Shown: one piece after another, positions 45,469 to 54,857 of the stretch | Layout of the letters: every line of letters begins with the position of its first letter | Numbering within the stretch: position 1 is the first letter of the stretch | DNA from: Mucilaginibacter sp. | GTDB lineage: Bacteria; Bacteroidota; Bacteroidia; Sphingobacteriales; Sphingobacteriaceae | NCBI GenBank assembly: GCA_028288305.1 | Contig: JAQBOA010000041.1 | Coordinates: forward strand, 1-64,000 | Reading direction: 5' to 3' | Length of the DNA: 64,000 bases | Made by a program: the position numbers and the translations under genes | Notes under the pieces: generated by a model | Told to the model about the DNA's origin: nothing | Seen by the model: the letters and a program-made list of their open reading frames with translations, nothing else | The model's database searches: none

Positions 45469-47190
45469 ATGTACATTTTAGGAATAAATGCTGCCTTTCA
45501 CGATTCATCGGCATGTATTATAAAAGACGGCAAATTATTGGCTGCTGCCGAAGATGAGCGTTTTACACATATTAAACACGGAAAACGGCCTGTGCCTTTT
45601 TCAGCCTGGGAGTTGCCTTTTCATGCTATTGATTACTGCTTAAAGACAGCTGGTATTCACCTAAACGATGTAGATCATGTGGCCTATTCTTTTGATCCAT
45701 GGTTGCTTCTTGGTGACAAATATAAAGGGGAGGCATCCATTTGCCTCCCCCTTCAACCCGGTTTATTTCAAACATCAGATGATAAATGGACTTCTCCCTG
45801 GGATCCTCTGTTTTTATTGTCTATAGTAAACGCACCACGACAATTAGTTGACGGCTATCCGCATCATTTACAAAAACGATTTATCGGAGCTTCATTAAAT
45901 AATTTTGAGTGGCATTTTGTTGAGCATCATTTGGCACATGCTACAAGCGCATTCCATTGCTCACCTTTTACCAGTGCTGCTGTAATGACCATGGATGGAA
46001 GAGGCGAAAAAGCTACTACTACTTACAACATAGGAAAAGGAAACGATTTAAACCGGATTGGCCAGGTAAATATGCCAAATTCCCTGGGACTTTTATATGA
46101 AGAAGTAACTACACATCTTGGTTTTTTACATTCATCGGATGAGTATAAAGTTATGGCATTGGCATCATATGGTAAACCGGAATTTGTAAACGATTTCAGG
46201 GAAATGATAAAGCTTTGCTGTAAAGGTAACTATACTGTTAGCAATCAAAATCTGGAGCAGCGTTTTGGTCCTAAACGTTTACGGCATGAAGAATTTATCG
46301 GCCATCATTTTAACATCGCACATTCATTACAATTGGTACTTGAAGAAACGGTTTTAAACATAACGGAATGGCTGCATAAGGAAACCGGAGAAGATAATTT
46401 ATGTATGGCAGGTGGTGTTGCACTTAACTGCGTTCTTAACGGCCGCATACGTGATCAAGGGTTATTTAAAAACATTTGGGTGCAGCCGGCTTCAGGCGAT
46501 AGTGGCACTTCACTTGGCGCTGCCCAATGGATTGATGCTCAGCAAAGAAAAAGTACTGTTAAAAATTTTGTAATGGATCATGCTTACTGGGGGCCAGAGT
46601 TTACAGATGATGAAATTGAAAAATTTATTAAATGGGCGAAAGTGCCTTATAAAAAATTAAATAACATTGCCGAAGAAGCCGCTGAAATATTAGCCCAGGA
46701 TAAAATTATTGGCTGGTATCAGGGCCGTATGGAATACGGGCCACGCGCTTTAGGAAGCAGATCAATTCTGGCCTCTCCTATCAGTCCGAAAATGCAATCA
46801 CGTTTAAATGAGGTGAAAGATAGAGAAGATTTCAGGCCGGTAGCACCGGTTGTATTAGAAGAAGAAGCTGCTGAATGGTTTGAGAATGCGCATTATTCAC
46901 CTTTTATGCTTTTTGTTTATGATGTTAAGCCTGATAAGGCCGATAAAATACCAGCGGTGAGGCATGTTGACGGAACCGCACGCATTCAAACAATTAACAG
47001 GCAGCAGCATCCGCAATATTATGATCTTTTAAAAGCTTTTCAGCAGAAAACGGGTGTGCCGGTATTGGTAAATACTTCATTTAATACTTTAGGGAGGCCT
47101 ATTGTTTGTTCACCCCGTGATGCCATAGAATGTTTTTGGACTTCACCCTTTGATGCATTAGTTATTGGTTCTTTTTTGATAGAAAAATGA
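45469..47190 (+). CDS. NodU/CmcH-type carbamoyltransferase
   Basis: The 573-residue enzyme carries an N-terminal Kae1-like fold (ILGINAAFHDSSACIIKDG, EDERFTHIKHGKRP, EHHLAHATSAF with metal His residues). It also has CMAGGVALNCVLNGRI and SGDSGTSLGAAQWID, and the C-terminal carbamoyl transfer domain WYQGRMEYGPRALGSRSILA. Family members move a carbamoyl group from carbamoyl phosphate to a sugar hydroxyl (as in Nod factors) or another acceptor. With five glycosyltransferases in the locus, the acceptor here is probably a sugar of a surface glycan. It overlaps the next gene by 4 bases. Confidence 0.93.
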   Translation: MYILGINAAFHDSSACIIKDGKLLAAAEDERFTHIKHGKRPVPFSAWELPFHAIDYCLKTAGIHLNDVDHVAYSFDPWLLLGDKYKGEASICLPLQPGLFQTSDDKWTSPWDPLFLLSIVNAPRQLVDGYPHHLQKRFIGASLNNFEWHFVEHHLAHATSAFHCSPFTSAAVMTMDGRGEKATTTYNIGKGNDLNRIGQVNMPNSLGLLYEEVTTHLGFLHSSDEYKVMALASYGKPEFVNDFREMIKLCCKGNYTVSNQNLEQRFGPKRLRHEEFIGHHFNIAHSLQLVLEETVLNITEWLHKETGEDNLCMAGGVALNCVLNGRIRDQGLFKNIWVQPASGDSGTSLGAAQWIDAQQRKSTVKNFVMDHAYWGPEFTDDEIEKFIKWAKVPYKKLNNIAEEAAEILAQDKIIGWYQGRMEYGPRALGSRSILASPISPKMQSRLNEVKDREDFRPVAPVVLEEEAAEWFENAHYSPFMLFVYDVKPDKADKIPAVRHVDGTARIQTINRQQHPQYYDLLKAFQQKTGVPVLVNTSFNTLGRPIVCSPRDAIECFWTSPFDALVIGSFLIEK

Positions 47191-48158
47191 GTATTAAAAT
47201 ATCAGTTGTTATTCCTACTTATAACAGATCAGCCCTATTACTACAGTGCATCGATGCACTTACCTGCCAAACTTTTAATAAAGAAGAGTTTGAAATAATT
47301 ATTGTTACTGACGGCCCCGATAATCAAACTGAAAAAGCTGTCGTAAAATGGAATAAAAGGCGGTTAATCAACTGTCAATTTTTTAGTCTTCCCTGTAAAA
47401 AAGGACCAGCGGCAGCACGTAATTACGGCTGGTTGAATGCAAGAGGTGAACTGATTGCTTTTACTGATGATGATTGTATACCGGATAAAAATTGGCTGAT
47501 CTCATACTTTAATCATTATCTAAAAGATCAAAATATGGCTTTTACCGGGAAAACAATTGTACCTGTTTCAAAAAGGCCAACCGATTATGAACTTAACACG
47601 GCTAATCTGCAAACAGCGGATTTTATTACAGCGAACTGTTGTTGTCCAAAAAAAATCCTGGTAAGAACTGGAGGATTCGATGAACGTTTTACTATGGCCT
47701 GGCGGGAAGATAGTGATCTTGAGTTTAAACTGATTAATGAAAGTATTAAAATTAAAAGAGTGGAAGATGCCATAGTTACACACCCCGTTCGAAAAGCAAT
47801 TTGGGGTGTTAGCATTAAAGAGCAAAAGAAAACCATGTTTAATGCGTTGTTATATAAAAAATATCCTGAGTTATACCGACAAAAAATTCAGATAAGGCCA
47901 CAACTGAATTACTATTTAATTGTTTTTGGTTTTATATTAATGATTACAGGAATTATGGAAAACTCATTTTTGATCGCTTTTTTAGGTTTTAACTTATGGA
48001 TAGTCCTTACCGTATTATTCATTATTAAACGCCTGTCATTCACATCCTTATCATCAAAACATATTGCTGAGATGGTCATAACATCCATGATAATTCCTTT
48101 TTTATCCCTTTACTGGCAAATTTATGGGGCAATTAAATACCGGGTATTATTTTTTTGA
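47187..48158 (+). CDS. Family 2 glycosyltransferase with C-terminal membrane helices
   Basis: The 323-residue protein has the GT-A start SVVIPTYNRSALL, VTDGPDN and FTDDDCIPDKNW for the metal, and WREDSDLEFKL as the acceptor region. Two or three hydrophobic helices follow from about residue 240. It overlaps the carbamoyltransferase by 4 bases and ends 3 bases before the first GT9 gene, so the three are co-translated. Confidence 0.9.
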   Translation: MSIKISVVIPTYNRSALLLQCIDALTCQTFNKEEFEIIIVTDGPDNQTEKAVVKWNKRRLINCQFFSLPCKKGPAAARNYGWLNARGELIAFTDDDCIPDKNWLISYFNHYLKDQNMAFTGKTIVPVSKRPTDYELNTANLQTADFITANCCCPKKILVRTGGFDERFTMAWREDSDLEFKLINESIKIKRVEDAIVTHPVRKAIWGVSIKEQKKTMFNALLYKKYPELYRQKIQIRPQLNYYLIVFGFILMITGIMENSFLIAFLGFNLWIVLTVLFIIKRLSFTSLSSKHIAEMVITSMIIPFLSLYWQIYGAIKYRVLFF

Positions 48159-48161
48159 TTT

Positions 48162-49187
48162 ATGAAACTACCTGGTGATATAAAAACCATTATAATTTTC
48201 AGGGCGCTGCAATTAGGCGATATGCTTTGTGCTGTTCCAGCTTTTCGTGCGCTTAGGGCAGCTTACCCTAGTGCCCGGATAACACTTGCAGGATTGCAAT
48301 GGGCAAGTTCATTTGTTGAGCGTTTTAATAACTATTTTGATGATTTCATATGGTTTCCCGGATATCCCGGATTACCGGAACAGGAATTAAATCCGCATAA
48401 ATTCTCAGAGTTTTTAATAAATGTACAATCCCATAATTTTGATCTTGCAATTCAAATGCAGGGAAATGGTTCATTTGTAAACCCAATGATGGAACTTTTT
48501 GGTGCTCATATCATCGCCGGATATTGCAAAAAAGATGATTACGCACCGAACAAGGATTATTTTATAGAATACCCCGACTATGGCCCTGAGATTGAACGCC
48601 ATTTGAAATTAATGAAATTTTTAGGCATACCATCAAAAGGAAATGAATTAGAGTTCCCGCTTACAGATCAGGACGAAGCTGACTATAAAGCTCTGGGTTT
48701 AACAATCCAAAATAAAAAATATATTTGCGTTCATCCAGGTTCAAGGGGAGTGTGGAGGCAATGGCCAACCCGTAACTTTGCAGCCCTTGCAGATTATTGT
48801 GCCTCATGCGGCTTCAGAATAATTATAACCGGAACCCAACAAGAAATAGATATTACAAATGAGGTTGTTAATTATATGAAATACCCGGCTATTAATGTTG
48901 CAGGTAAAACAAGTTTGGGGGCATTAGGTGTACTTATAAAAAATGCATATGCACTTATTTCAAATTGTACCGGTGTATCGCATATGGGTGCGGCTTTTAA
49001 AACACCAAGTATTGTTATCAGTATGGACGGGGAACCGGAAAGATGGGGGCCTATCAATAAAAAATCACATCGCACTTTCAACTGGTTAGCTCAGCCCGAC
49101 TTTCAGCAGGTATTTGATGAAACAGTCCTACTGATCAATGAGTATTATCCTGCATCTGAATCATCTTCCAATTTTTCGGGATCGTAA
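48162..49187 (+). CDS. Family 9 glycosyltransferase (heptosyltransferase-like), first
   Basis: The 341-residue GT-B protein starts IIIFRALQLGDMLCAVPAFRALRAAYP, the typical ADP-heptose transferase N-terminus. It has IQMQGNGSF, VHPGSRGVWRQWPTRNFAALADY and SNCTGVSHMGAAFKTPSIVI for nucleotide-sugar binding. GT9 enzymes usually transfer heptose to lipopolysaccharide core. Its last 43 bases overlap, on the other strand, the end of a small minus-strand gene. Confidence 0.9.
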   Translation: MKLPGDIKTIIIFRALQLGDMLCAVPAFRALRAAYPSARITLAGLQWASSFVERFNNYFDDFIWFPGYPGLPEQELNPHKFSEFLINVQSHNFDLAIQMQGNGSFVNPMMELFGAHIIAGYCKKDDYAPNKDYFIEYPDYGPEIERHLKLMKFLGIPSKGNELEFPLTDQDEADYKALGLTIQNKKYICVHPGSRGVWRQWPTRNFAALADYCASCGFRIIITGTQQEIDITNEVVNYMKYPAINVAGKTSLGALGVLIKNAYALISNCTGVSHMGAAFKTPSIVISMDGEPERWGPINKKSHRTFNWLAQPDFQQVFDETVLLINEYYPASESSSNFSGS

Positions 49188-49309
49188 TCCCTTTCGTCAC
49201 CGTTATCTAACTTAACTTTTATCTTGTTTTCATAGGTGTCTAACACTTCACCTTCTTCACCATCTGTGGTTATTACCCGGGTTCCTTTTTGAAATTCTTT
49301 AGTATTCAT
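49145..49309 (-). CDS. Small KOW-like protein, 54 residues
   Basis: The minus-strand frame runs from ATG at 49309 to TAA at 49145-49147. The product begins MNTKEFQKGTRVITTDGEEG and continues with an alternating charged pattern (IKVKLDNGDERDYDPEKLED), like a single SH3/KOW barrel. The start overlaps the GT9 stop by 4 bases (ATGA), which supports translational coupling, and its 3' end overlaps the convergent GT9 gene by 43 bases. Function unknown. Confidence 0.6.
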   Translation of the reverse strand: MNTKEFQKGTRVITTDGEEGEVLDTYENKIKVKLDNGDERDYDPEKLEDDSDAG

Positions 49310-50445
49310 AATTGATTTATTTTTAAATTTTCGACATCAAATTCAAGATTAACTTCTTTAAATTCTGGTGATGCCTGTTTTAATAGCTCCCTGCTGGCCT
49401 CTAAAATATCAGTTGCCGAAGGCATTTCCACTGGTTTATTAAAAAGGCTATTATTTATAAACCTTATTACTTCATTTTTGCTTTGTAAAATATCCTGAAC
49501 TTTAAACGGTAATACTTTACAAGGAACTCCCCAGGGAGTATGCTGCGGATTGGTTAATGCATAAAGAACGATAACAGGTGTACCTACTGCTGCGGCTATA
49601 TGTATCGTACCTGTATTTACGGAAATTATTAAAGGTGATTTACTTATCAATAAGATAAGTTCGTCCAAACTAAATAAGCCTCCGGCAGAAAAACTACCAA
49701 AGGGTATACTGCTCTGCAAATGATCAGTTAATGGCTTTTCCTTAGCCGAGCCTGTAAATATTAACTGATAATCAAATTCCTCAATTAATTTTTTTCCGGC
49801 TTCAATCCATTTATTAATTGGATATTCCCTTTTAGTTTCGCTTACCCCTGCATGTAAAATAATCCATTGTTTACTTGTATCAACACCAATCCCTGCAAGC
49901 TTTTCTTCAATTGACGGCCATAAGTTTTCATTTTTGTTTAAAAGCAAATGCTTATTATAGGTAGTTGCATTAATCGTTGCAATCAGGTCAAGGTCACGCT
50001 TTACCTGGTGCCTAATAAATGAATACGGTTCTTTATCCGGTACCCAATCAGTTAATAATTGATAAGGATTCTCACGGCAATAGGCTAAACGCTTGGGTAT
50101 ACCTGCCAGATAAGCGAGCATTGCTGTTGGCAACGGATTTTGACTATATACTGTAAAAATCACTGCGGCATCAAATTTTCGCAGTTTTAATTCTTCTACA
50201 ATTTGGTTGATAGCAGAAGTGTCTTCTATTTCCTGCGTTTTTACCCAGGGAAGATCAAATACTATAATATCGTCAATCTCAGGCATGCTTTTAGCAATGC
50301 CGGCAGCCATTGACGAAGTAAGTACAGTAATTCTGGCGCCGAAAGTTTCCTTCAGCGCCCGTATTGCAGGACCCGACATAATCAGATCGCCCATATTATC
50401 GGGGCGGATACATAAAATATTTTTACATGCCGACCAGTCGTTCAT
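49306..50445 (-). CDS. Family 9 glycosyltransferase (heptosyltransferase-like), second
   Basis: The 379-residue GT-B protein has ILCIRPDNMGDLIMSGPAIRALKETFG at the start, IILHAGVSETKREYPINKWIEAGKKL in the middle and SVNTGTIHIAAAVGTPVIVLYALTNPQHTPWG for the donor. It is convergent with the first GT9 rather than a tandem copy, and the two differ clearly. It overlaps the GmhB gene upstream by 23 bases, so all minus-strand genes from 53300 to 49145 look like one operon. Confidence 0.9.
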   Translation of the reverse strand: MNDWSACKNILCIRPDNMGDLIMSGPAIRALKETFGARITVLTSSMAAGIAKSMPEIDDIIVFDLPWVKTQEIEDTSAINQIVEELKLRKFDAAVIFTVYSQNPLPTAMLAYLAGIPKRLAYCRENPYQLLTDWVPDKEPYSFIRHQVKRDLDLIATINATTYNKHLLLNKNENLWPSIEEKLAGIGVDTSKQWIILHAGVSETKREYPINKWIEAGKKLIEEFDYQLIFTGSAKEKPLTDHLQSSIPFGSFSAGGLFSLDELILLISKSPLIISVNTGTIHIAAAVGTPVIVLYALTNPQHTPWGVPCKVLPFKVQDILQSKNEVIRFINNSLFNKPVEMPSATDILEASRELLKQASPEFKEVNLEFDVENLKINQL

Positions 50446-51004
50446 CCTTTTTTATTGAAATAATATATTCAGCTGCTTCATCTATATTTCTCACTTTAGC
50501 TATCGGTCTGCGGATTTCATTCATCATCCATTCTGTTTCATTTCCATTATCTATCAAAATACTTTTGCAGCCCGCGCTATTTCCTGCTTCAATATCATTT
50601 AAAATATCGCCTATCATCCACGACGCGCTTAAATCAATATCAAGTTCAGTTGCAGCCTTCAGTAAAAGTCCGGGCTTTGGTTTCCGGCAATCACAATCTA
50701 TTGCGTAAGGTTCAATTTTACCCTGCGGATGATGCGGACAATAATAAAACCCGCTTAGCATAATGCCGTAATTATTTAGCATCATCCTTATTTTTTCTTC
50801 TACCAATAAAAGTGCATCTTCTTTAAAATAACCATGCGCTACACCGGCCTGGTTAGTGATAAGTATCAGCAAATATTTTTTTTCCTGTAGACGTTTTAAC
50901 CCTTTTATGCAATCATTGCACAGGGTTATTTTATCCGGATCGGCATTGTATGGGATATCAATAATCAGTGTACCGTCTTTATCCAAAAAAACAGCTTTAT
51001 TCAT
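50423..51004 (-). CDS. HAD-family heptose-bisphosphate phosphatase, GmhB-like
   Basis: The 193-residue HAD-IIIA protein has AVFLDKDGTLIIDIPY, LILITNQAGVAHGY, the Cys/His zinc site CPHHPQG..CDCRKPKPGL and WMIGDILNDIEAGNSAG. GmhB removes the 7-phosphate from glycero-manno-heptose 1,7-bisphosphate. Partner genes GmhA and HldE are not in the window, so either they lie elsewhere or the substrate differs. Its presence with two GT9 genes supports heptose in the glycan. Confidence 0.85.
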   Translation of the reverse strand: MNKAVFLDKDGTLIIDIPYNADPDKITLCNDCIKGLKRLQEKKYLLILITNQAGVAHGYFKEDALLLVEEKIRMMLNNYGIMLSGFYYCPHHPQGKIEPYAIDCDCRKPKPGLLLKAATELDIDLSASWMIGDILNDIEAGNSAGCKSILIDNGNETEWMMNEIRRPIAKVRNIDEAAEYIISIKKDERLVGM

Positions 51005-51009
51005 AAAGA

Positions 51010-52323
51010 TCAGGCGGCCTTTATAGGATTTTTCAATTCGGCCTGGGCTGCTATTGCTTTTTCACGATTGGCTTGTATCATTTTTTTATAGAGTTTTCCT
51101 ATTTTAAGAGCTACAATTTCCCAGGTAAAGTATTTGTTTACGCGCCTTATAGCGTTCTGACCCATTTCTTTTAATTTCTCATTATTAAAGATGAGCTCCG
51201 TAACTTTTTCAGCCAGTTCATCAGGGTCATTTGGATTAACGAGGGCACCGGTTTCACCGTCAATAACCGAATATTTTATACCGCCAACGTTGGAACCGAT
51301 TACAGGTGTTCCGCAAGCCATTGCTTCAAGCGGTGTTATGCCGAAAGGCTCATACCATGGTGTAGTAATAAAAATATCCGCCGCAGCGTAATAAAATTTT
51401 AATAAATCTCTTCCTTTGCGCCCCGCGAAATAAACATCGGCTAAAACATTATTTTCAGAGGCAATTTTTTGAAGACGTGCAATTTCAGGACAATTTGAAG
51501 GATCAGGATGATCGCTTTCACCCCCTACAATAAGCAGCCGCGCACGTTTACCCATTGCTTTAATTTTTCCTAGGGCTTTTATCACGTTATCAACCCCTTT
51601 ACGCGGTACCATACGGCCTAATTGCAATAAAACAGGCTCATTCCCTGTGATTTTCAATATTCTACGCGCTACATGCTTTTTAACCGGATAAAATTCCTGC
51701 TCACTGAAACCGCATGGCGCTATAACAATTTTCTCAACAGAAACATGATAATATTGAATCAGGTCATCCCTGTCCTGCGGGCATTCTGCTATCACATAAT
51801 CAGCAAGGTTGGCTACATCTTTTTCAATCTGGACACGTTCCTTTGGAAATTTATCATCATTACCCTGGTGTATTTTCCTTATATGGCCCAGGGCGTGAAA
51901 AGTTACGGCAAATGGAATATCCAGCATTTCTTTTATTTGAGCCGCTACCAATCCCGACATAAAAAAATTGGCATGTATTAATTCATAATTCAGGTTATGC
52001 TGATCTATAAAAGAGATCATATTTTTACTGAATTCGGTCATATAAGGCAATAACTCTTCTTTTGGAATTACAGCAACCGGCCCTGCTTTAATATGTATAA
52101 CCCTTACCCCTGGTAACCAGTTAACTACCTGTTGTAAACTGCTGTTATCCCAGCGTGTATATATATCTATATGATATCCGCCTTGTGCTAAAAACCTGGC
52201 CAATTGTGCTACATATACGTTTTGGCCACCTGTGTCAACACCTCCAAGACTTGCAAGGGGTGAGGCATGGTCGCTTATAAAAGCAATATTTTGTGTTGTA
52301 TATTTGGTAGTATGTTTCTTCAT
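51010..52323 (-). CDS. Family 4 glycosyltransferase
   Basis: The 437-residue protein has the GT-B N-terminal loop GGVDTGGQNVYVAQLARFLAQ, HANFFMSGLVAA and HALGHIRKIHQG, and the donor-binding ITTPWYEPFGITPLEAMACGTPVIGSNVGG (E-x7-E). It resembles sucrose-phosphate-synthase-like and MshA-like GT4 enzymes. The donor is not determined. It lies 5 bases upstream of the GmhB-like gene and 2 bases downstream of the next transferase. Confidence 0.9.
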   Translation of the reverse strand: MKKHTTKYTTQNIAFISDHASPLASLGGVDTGGQNVYVAQLARFLAQGGYHIDIYTRWDNSSLQQVVNWLPGVRVIHIKAGPVAVIPKEELLPYMTEFSKNMISFIDQHNLNYELIHANFFMSGLVAAQIKEMLDIPFAVTFHALGHIRKIHQGNDDKFPKERVQIEKDVANLADYVIAECPQDRDDLIQYYHVSVEKIVIAPCGFSEQEFYPVKKHVARRILKITGNEPVLLQLGRMVPRKGVDNVIKALGKIKAMGKRARLLIVGGESDHPDPSNCPEIARLQKIASENNVLADVYFAGRKGRDLLKFYYAAADIFITTPWYEPFGITPLEAMACGTPVIGSNVGGIKYSVIDGETGALVNPNDPDELAEKVTELIFNNEKLKEMGQNAIRRVNKYFTWEIVALKIGKLYKKMIQANREKAIAAQAELKNPIKAA

Positions 52324-52325
52324 TA

Positions 52326-53300
52326 TTAAACATATTCAGTGATAAATGCCTTTTTTTTATAAATCACATTCTTAAATAACTGTTCCCATTGATGTGTAAA
52401 ACGCTGAATATTGAATTTTTCCACAGCAACTTCGTTTCCATTTTTACCTATTTTCCTGGCGTGATCTGCATTATTCAATAACAGCTTCATTTTTTCGATC
52501 AAATAATCAATATCAGTATGAATATAACCTGAATGGCCATTATTAATAACTGATGCCAATTCAGTTGTAGCAAGCCCAACAACAGGCAGGCCTGCCATCA
52601 TAGCTTCACATACAGCTAAACCAAGGCTTGTATACCGTATTGGATTAAAGAAAAACCGGTACTGACTTATAAATTGCGGCAACTGAGGATGCAGCACTTC
52701 GCCAATGCCTAAATTACCGTTTCCCATACCTACAAGGTCAAGCGGGATGTGCTTGCTTACTTCAAGGAATATATCAAGGCCAAGTAACCTGCCTCTCCAT
52801 GGCAGATTATTGATCACTACAATTCCCTTGTTATAAGTGCCCGAATATTTCTCATTGGACTTGGTTACGCCATGTTCAATTACATAAGTCGGCGTCTCGC
52901 CATTATCCCACATCAACTTGTTAAAATGAGTAACATGTACCAGTGTTACTTCCGGATCATTTACGATATGTTTGGTATTGGTAGGATGCTGCCAAGGCGG
53001 ATCATGCTCCAGGTAAATACGGGGTAATTTTCTTTGCTGTTCTGAGAGAATTTCGAACTGGTCAGTGAGGTAATTTTTGTTTGTTTGAAATAATATGCAA
53101 TCAAAATCATGCATCTTAACTTCATCAGCTACAATTTCAATTACATTATCGCCAAAAGGAAACGTTTCTCCTCGTCCATAATATCCTTCAGTTTTTTCAG
53201 GCTTAACGGGTATATAAATTTCATAGTTGCCCTGGGATAAATAAAAAAGGTAACTGCCATGTATGTGCCAGGTGAAAATTTTAGTTTTAGATGTAATCAT
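52326..53300 (-). CDS. GT4-type glycosyltransferase, short
   Basis: The 324-residue protein shows the C-terminal Rossmann half of GT-B enzymes: FFFNPIRYTSLGLAVCEAMMAGLPVVGLATTE, ASVINNGHSGYIHTD and a terminal KFNIQRFTHQWEQLF. The N-terminal half (TWHIHGSYLFYLSQGNYEIYIPVKPE) is less conserved and looks like glycosyltransferase family 1-like domains. It is the first gene of the minus-strand glycan operon. Its promoter must lie in the AT-rich gap above 53300. Confidence 0.85.
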   Translation of the reverse strand: MITSKTKIFTWHIHGSYLFYLSQGNYEIYIPVKPEKTEGYYGRGETFPFGDNVIEIVADEVKMHDFDCILFQTNKNYLTDQFEILSEQQRKLPRIYLEHDPPWQHPTNTKHIVNDPEVTLVHVTHFNKLMWDNGETPTYVIEHGVTKSNEKYSGTYNKGIVVINNLPWRGRLLGLDIFLEVSKHIPLDLVGMGNGNLGIGEVLHPQLPQFISQYRFFFNPIRYTSLGLAVCEAMMAGLPVVGLATTELASVINNGHSGYIHTDIDYLIEKMKLLLNNADHARKIGKNGNEVAVEKFNIQRFTHQWEQLFKNVIYKKKAFITEYV

Positions 53301-53705
53301 ATCTTACTTATTTGAAATATTTATCAGTATGAAGCGCTTCAACAATAGCGCCAAAAATGATTAAATAATAATTTTTAACTTAAAAAATTAAGTTAAAAGA
53401 AATAAAAAATAAAAAGCGTATATTATTTTTATAAATAATGAATTATTCTGTTAGTTAATATTGTCATCATGTATACTAATTAGGATTAAATATTTCATTA
53501 TAATTAACAGATCAATTAAAATATTCTAAATATTAAGAAAGTGTTATTATCCAGCTTGTGAAGAATAGAAAAGTAAATGAATCGATAACATGCGATTACC
53601 ATATATTCCATTGATTATTATAAAACAATTGCAAAAGATGAATATGTTTCACCAAATGTTATCGAATCCTATTGGCCGTTATATTTGAGAGGAAATGGTT
53701 GTAAA
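53301..53705. other. AT-rich gap upstream of the glycan operon
   Basis: These 405 bases are strongly AT-rich with many A and T runs. A fragment of about 35 codons between 53600 and 53705 reads YKTIAKDEYVSPNVIESYW but has no usable start, so it may be a gene remnant or chance. No terminator or repeat was seen. Confidence 0.45.
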
Positions 53706-53894
53706 TTAACCATGAGCATTATCTTTACCGCTTTCCCTAATTTTAAGTTCAGCGGCAACACTTTCAGTTTCAGATGGACTTACTGTGTGATTGTCTTTTG
53801 CAGCCTCTTCCTTATTTTTTGCCATTGGAGGACCTTCTAAGTTCAATAACTCATTTTGATCTTGAATCCTGTATTTCTTTTTATCTTTTCGCAT
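53706..53894 (-). CDS. Small charged hypothetical protein, 62 residues
   Basis: The product begins MRKDKKKYRIQDQNELLNLE and continues as a hydrophilic chain rich in Lys, Glu, Asn and Ser, without signal peptide or membrane helix. It is followed by the DUF892 gene in opposite order of position but the same strand. Composition suggests a stress-related disordered protein. No family is recognised. Confidence 0.6.
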   Translation of the reverse strand: MRKDKKKYRIQDQNELLNLEGPPMAKNKEEAAKDNHTVSPSETESVAAELKIRESGKDNAHG

Positions 53895-53968
53895 AAAAAA
53901 CTTTTTAAGTAAAAACCAGTACCCGTTAATGAATACTGGCTTTTACTGTAAATTAATAACCGGTTTTT

Positions 53969-54496
53969 TTATTCTGCCATTTCCTGGCTTGCCTGGTAAT
54001 TAACCTTATTTTCTGCAATTTGGGTTAACAGTTGGTCAGCCGCTTTTTCTTCAGATAAGGTTTGGTTTAAAACCTCAACAGCATTATTAAGACCAAGTGT
54101 TTTAGCCAGGCTAATTAAACCACCATAAGAGGCTATCTCATAGTGTTCAGCTTTTTGGCCGGCAAAAATGAGACCTACATCCCTTTGTGCTGTTCCTTCA
54201 TCGGTGTCATCGATAATATCTTCACCTTCATCCACTATACCGTTCATGGCATGGCATTTTTTGCCTTCTGCTTCTTCGTTAATCATGCCAAATATTTGTT
54301 CCAGGCGGTTAACATGTTCTTCTGTTTGCCCCAGGTGGTTACTAAAAGCCTCTTTTAATTCTGGTGTTGTAGCTGCTTCTTCTAATTTAGGCAATGTTTT
54401 TACCAGCTTCTTTTCTGCATAATAGATGTCTTTCAGTTGATCGACAAAAAACTCCCTGAGTTTTGAATCGGTTCTTTGCATTGTTTGTGTTTCCAT
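53969..54496 (-). CDS. Ferritin-like DUF892 protein (YciE/YciF family)
   Basis: The product starts METQTMQRTDSKLREFFVDQLKDIYYAEKKLVKTLP and continues LEEAATTPELKEAFSNHLGQTEEHVNRLEQIF, the four-helix ferritin-like signature with metal Glu and His residues, then AGQKAEHYEIASYGGLISLAK. A GTG at 54517 would add seven residues. The ATG at 54496 is preferred because it matches the family start. Members are induced by stress in enterobacteria. No partner gene is adjacent apart from the small protein downstream. Confidence 0.9.
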   Translation of the reverse strand: METQTMQRTDSKLREFFVDQLKDIYYAEKKLVKTLPKLEEAATTPELKEAFSNHLGQTEEHVNRLEQIFGMINEEAEGKKCHAMNGIVDEGEDIIDDTDEGTAQRDVGLIFAGQKAEHYEIASYGGLISLAKTLGLNNAVEVLNQTLSEEKAADQLLTQIAENKVNYQASQEMAE

Positions 54497-54517
54497 AATC
54501 AGATACTTTAAATTCAC

Positions 54518-54857
54518 GTTAATTATTAAAAATTGTCCAGCTTAAAAAATTAATGCACCTCTCGATTAATCTCAAGCGATTTAACTACAAGTAAATTTTT
54601 TAAAATGAATAGTAATTTAAGGGCTAATTTTATACCCTCAGTTAATAAAATAACAAGATATTTTTAGTAATGTTTAAGTAATTTGAAATTTTTTCTCTCT
54701 GATTATTAACTCATTTAGCGCTTGAGCGCAAATGTTTTACATCAGAGTTAACCCATAAGTTTACTAAAGAGTAAAAAATACTGATTATAGAATAGCTATG
54801 CAGATAAGCCGCATCGCCAGGGGAATTTTATTGAATTGAAAATAAAGGTTTAAAAGC
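54518..54857. other. Gap between the DUF892 and NagD-like genes
   Basis: About 340 bases, AT-rich, holding a short palindrome GCGCTTGAGCGC near 54720 and no convincing ORF. It must contain the promoter of the DUF892 gene. A terminator for the NagD-like gene was not evident. Confidence 0.45.

Noticed and set aside
53590..53705. Short frames in the gap upstream of the DUF892-linked small gene
   Set aside because: One lacks a start codon and the other has only 32 codons with no family pattern. A decayed gene is possible but unsupported.
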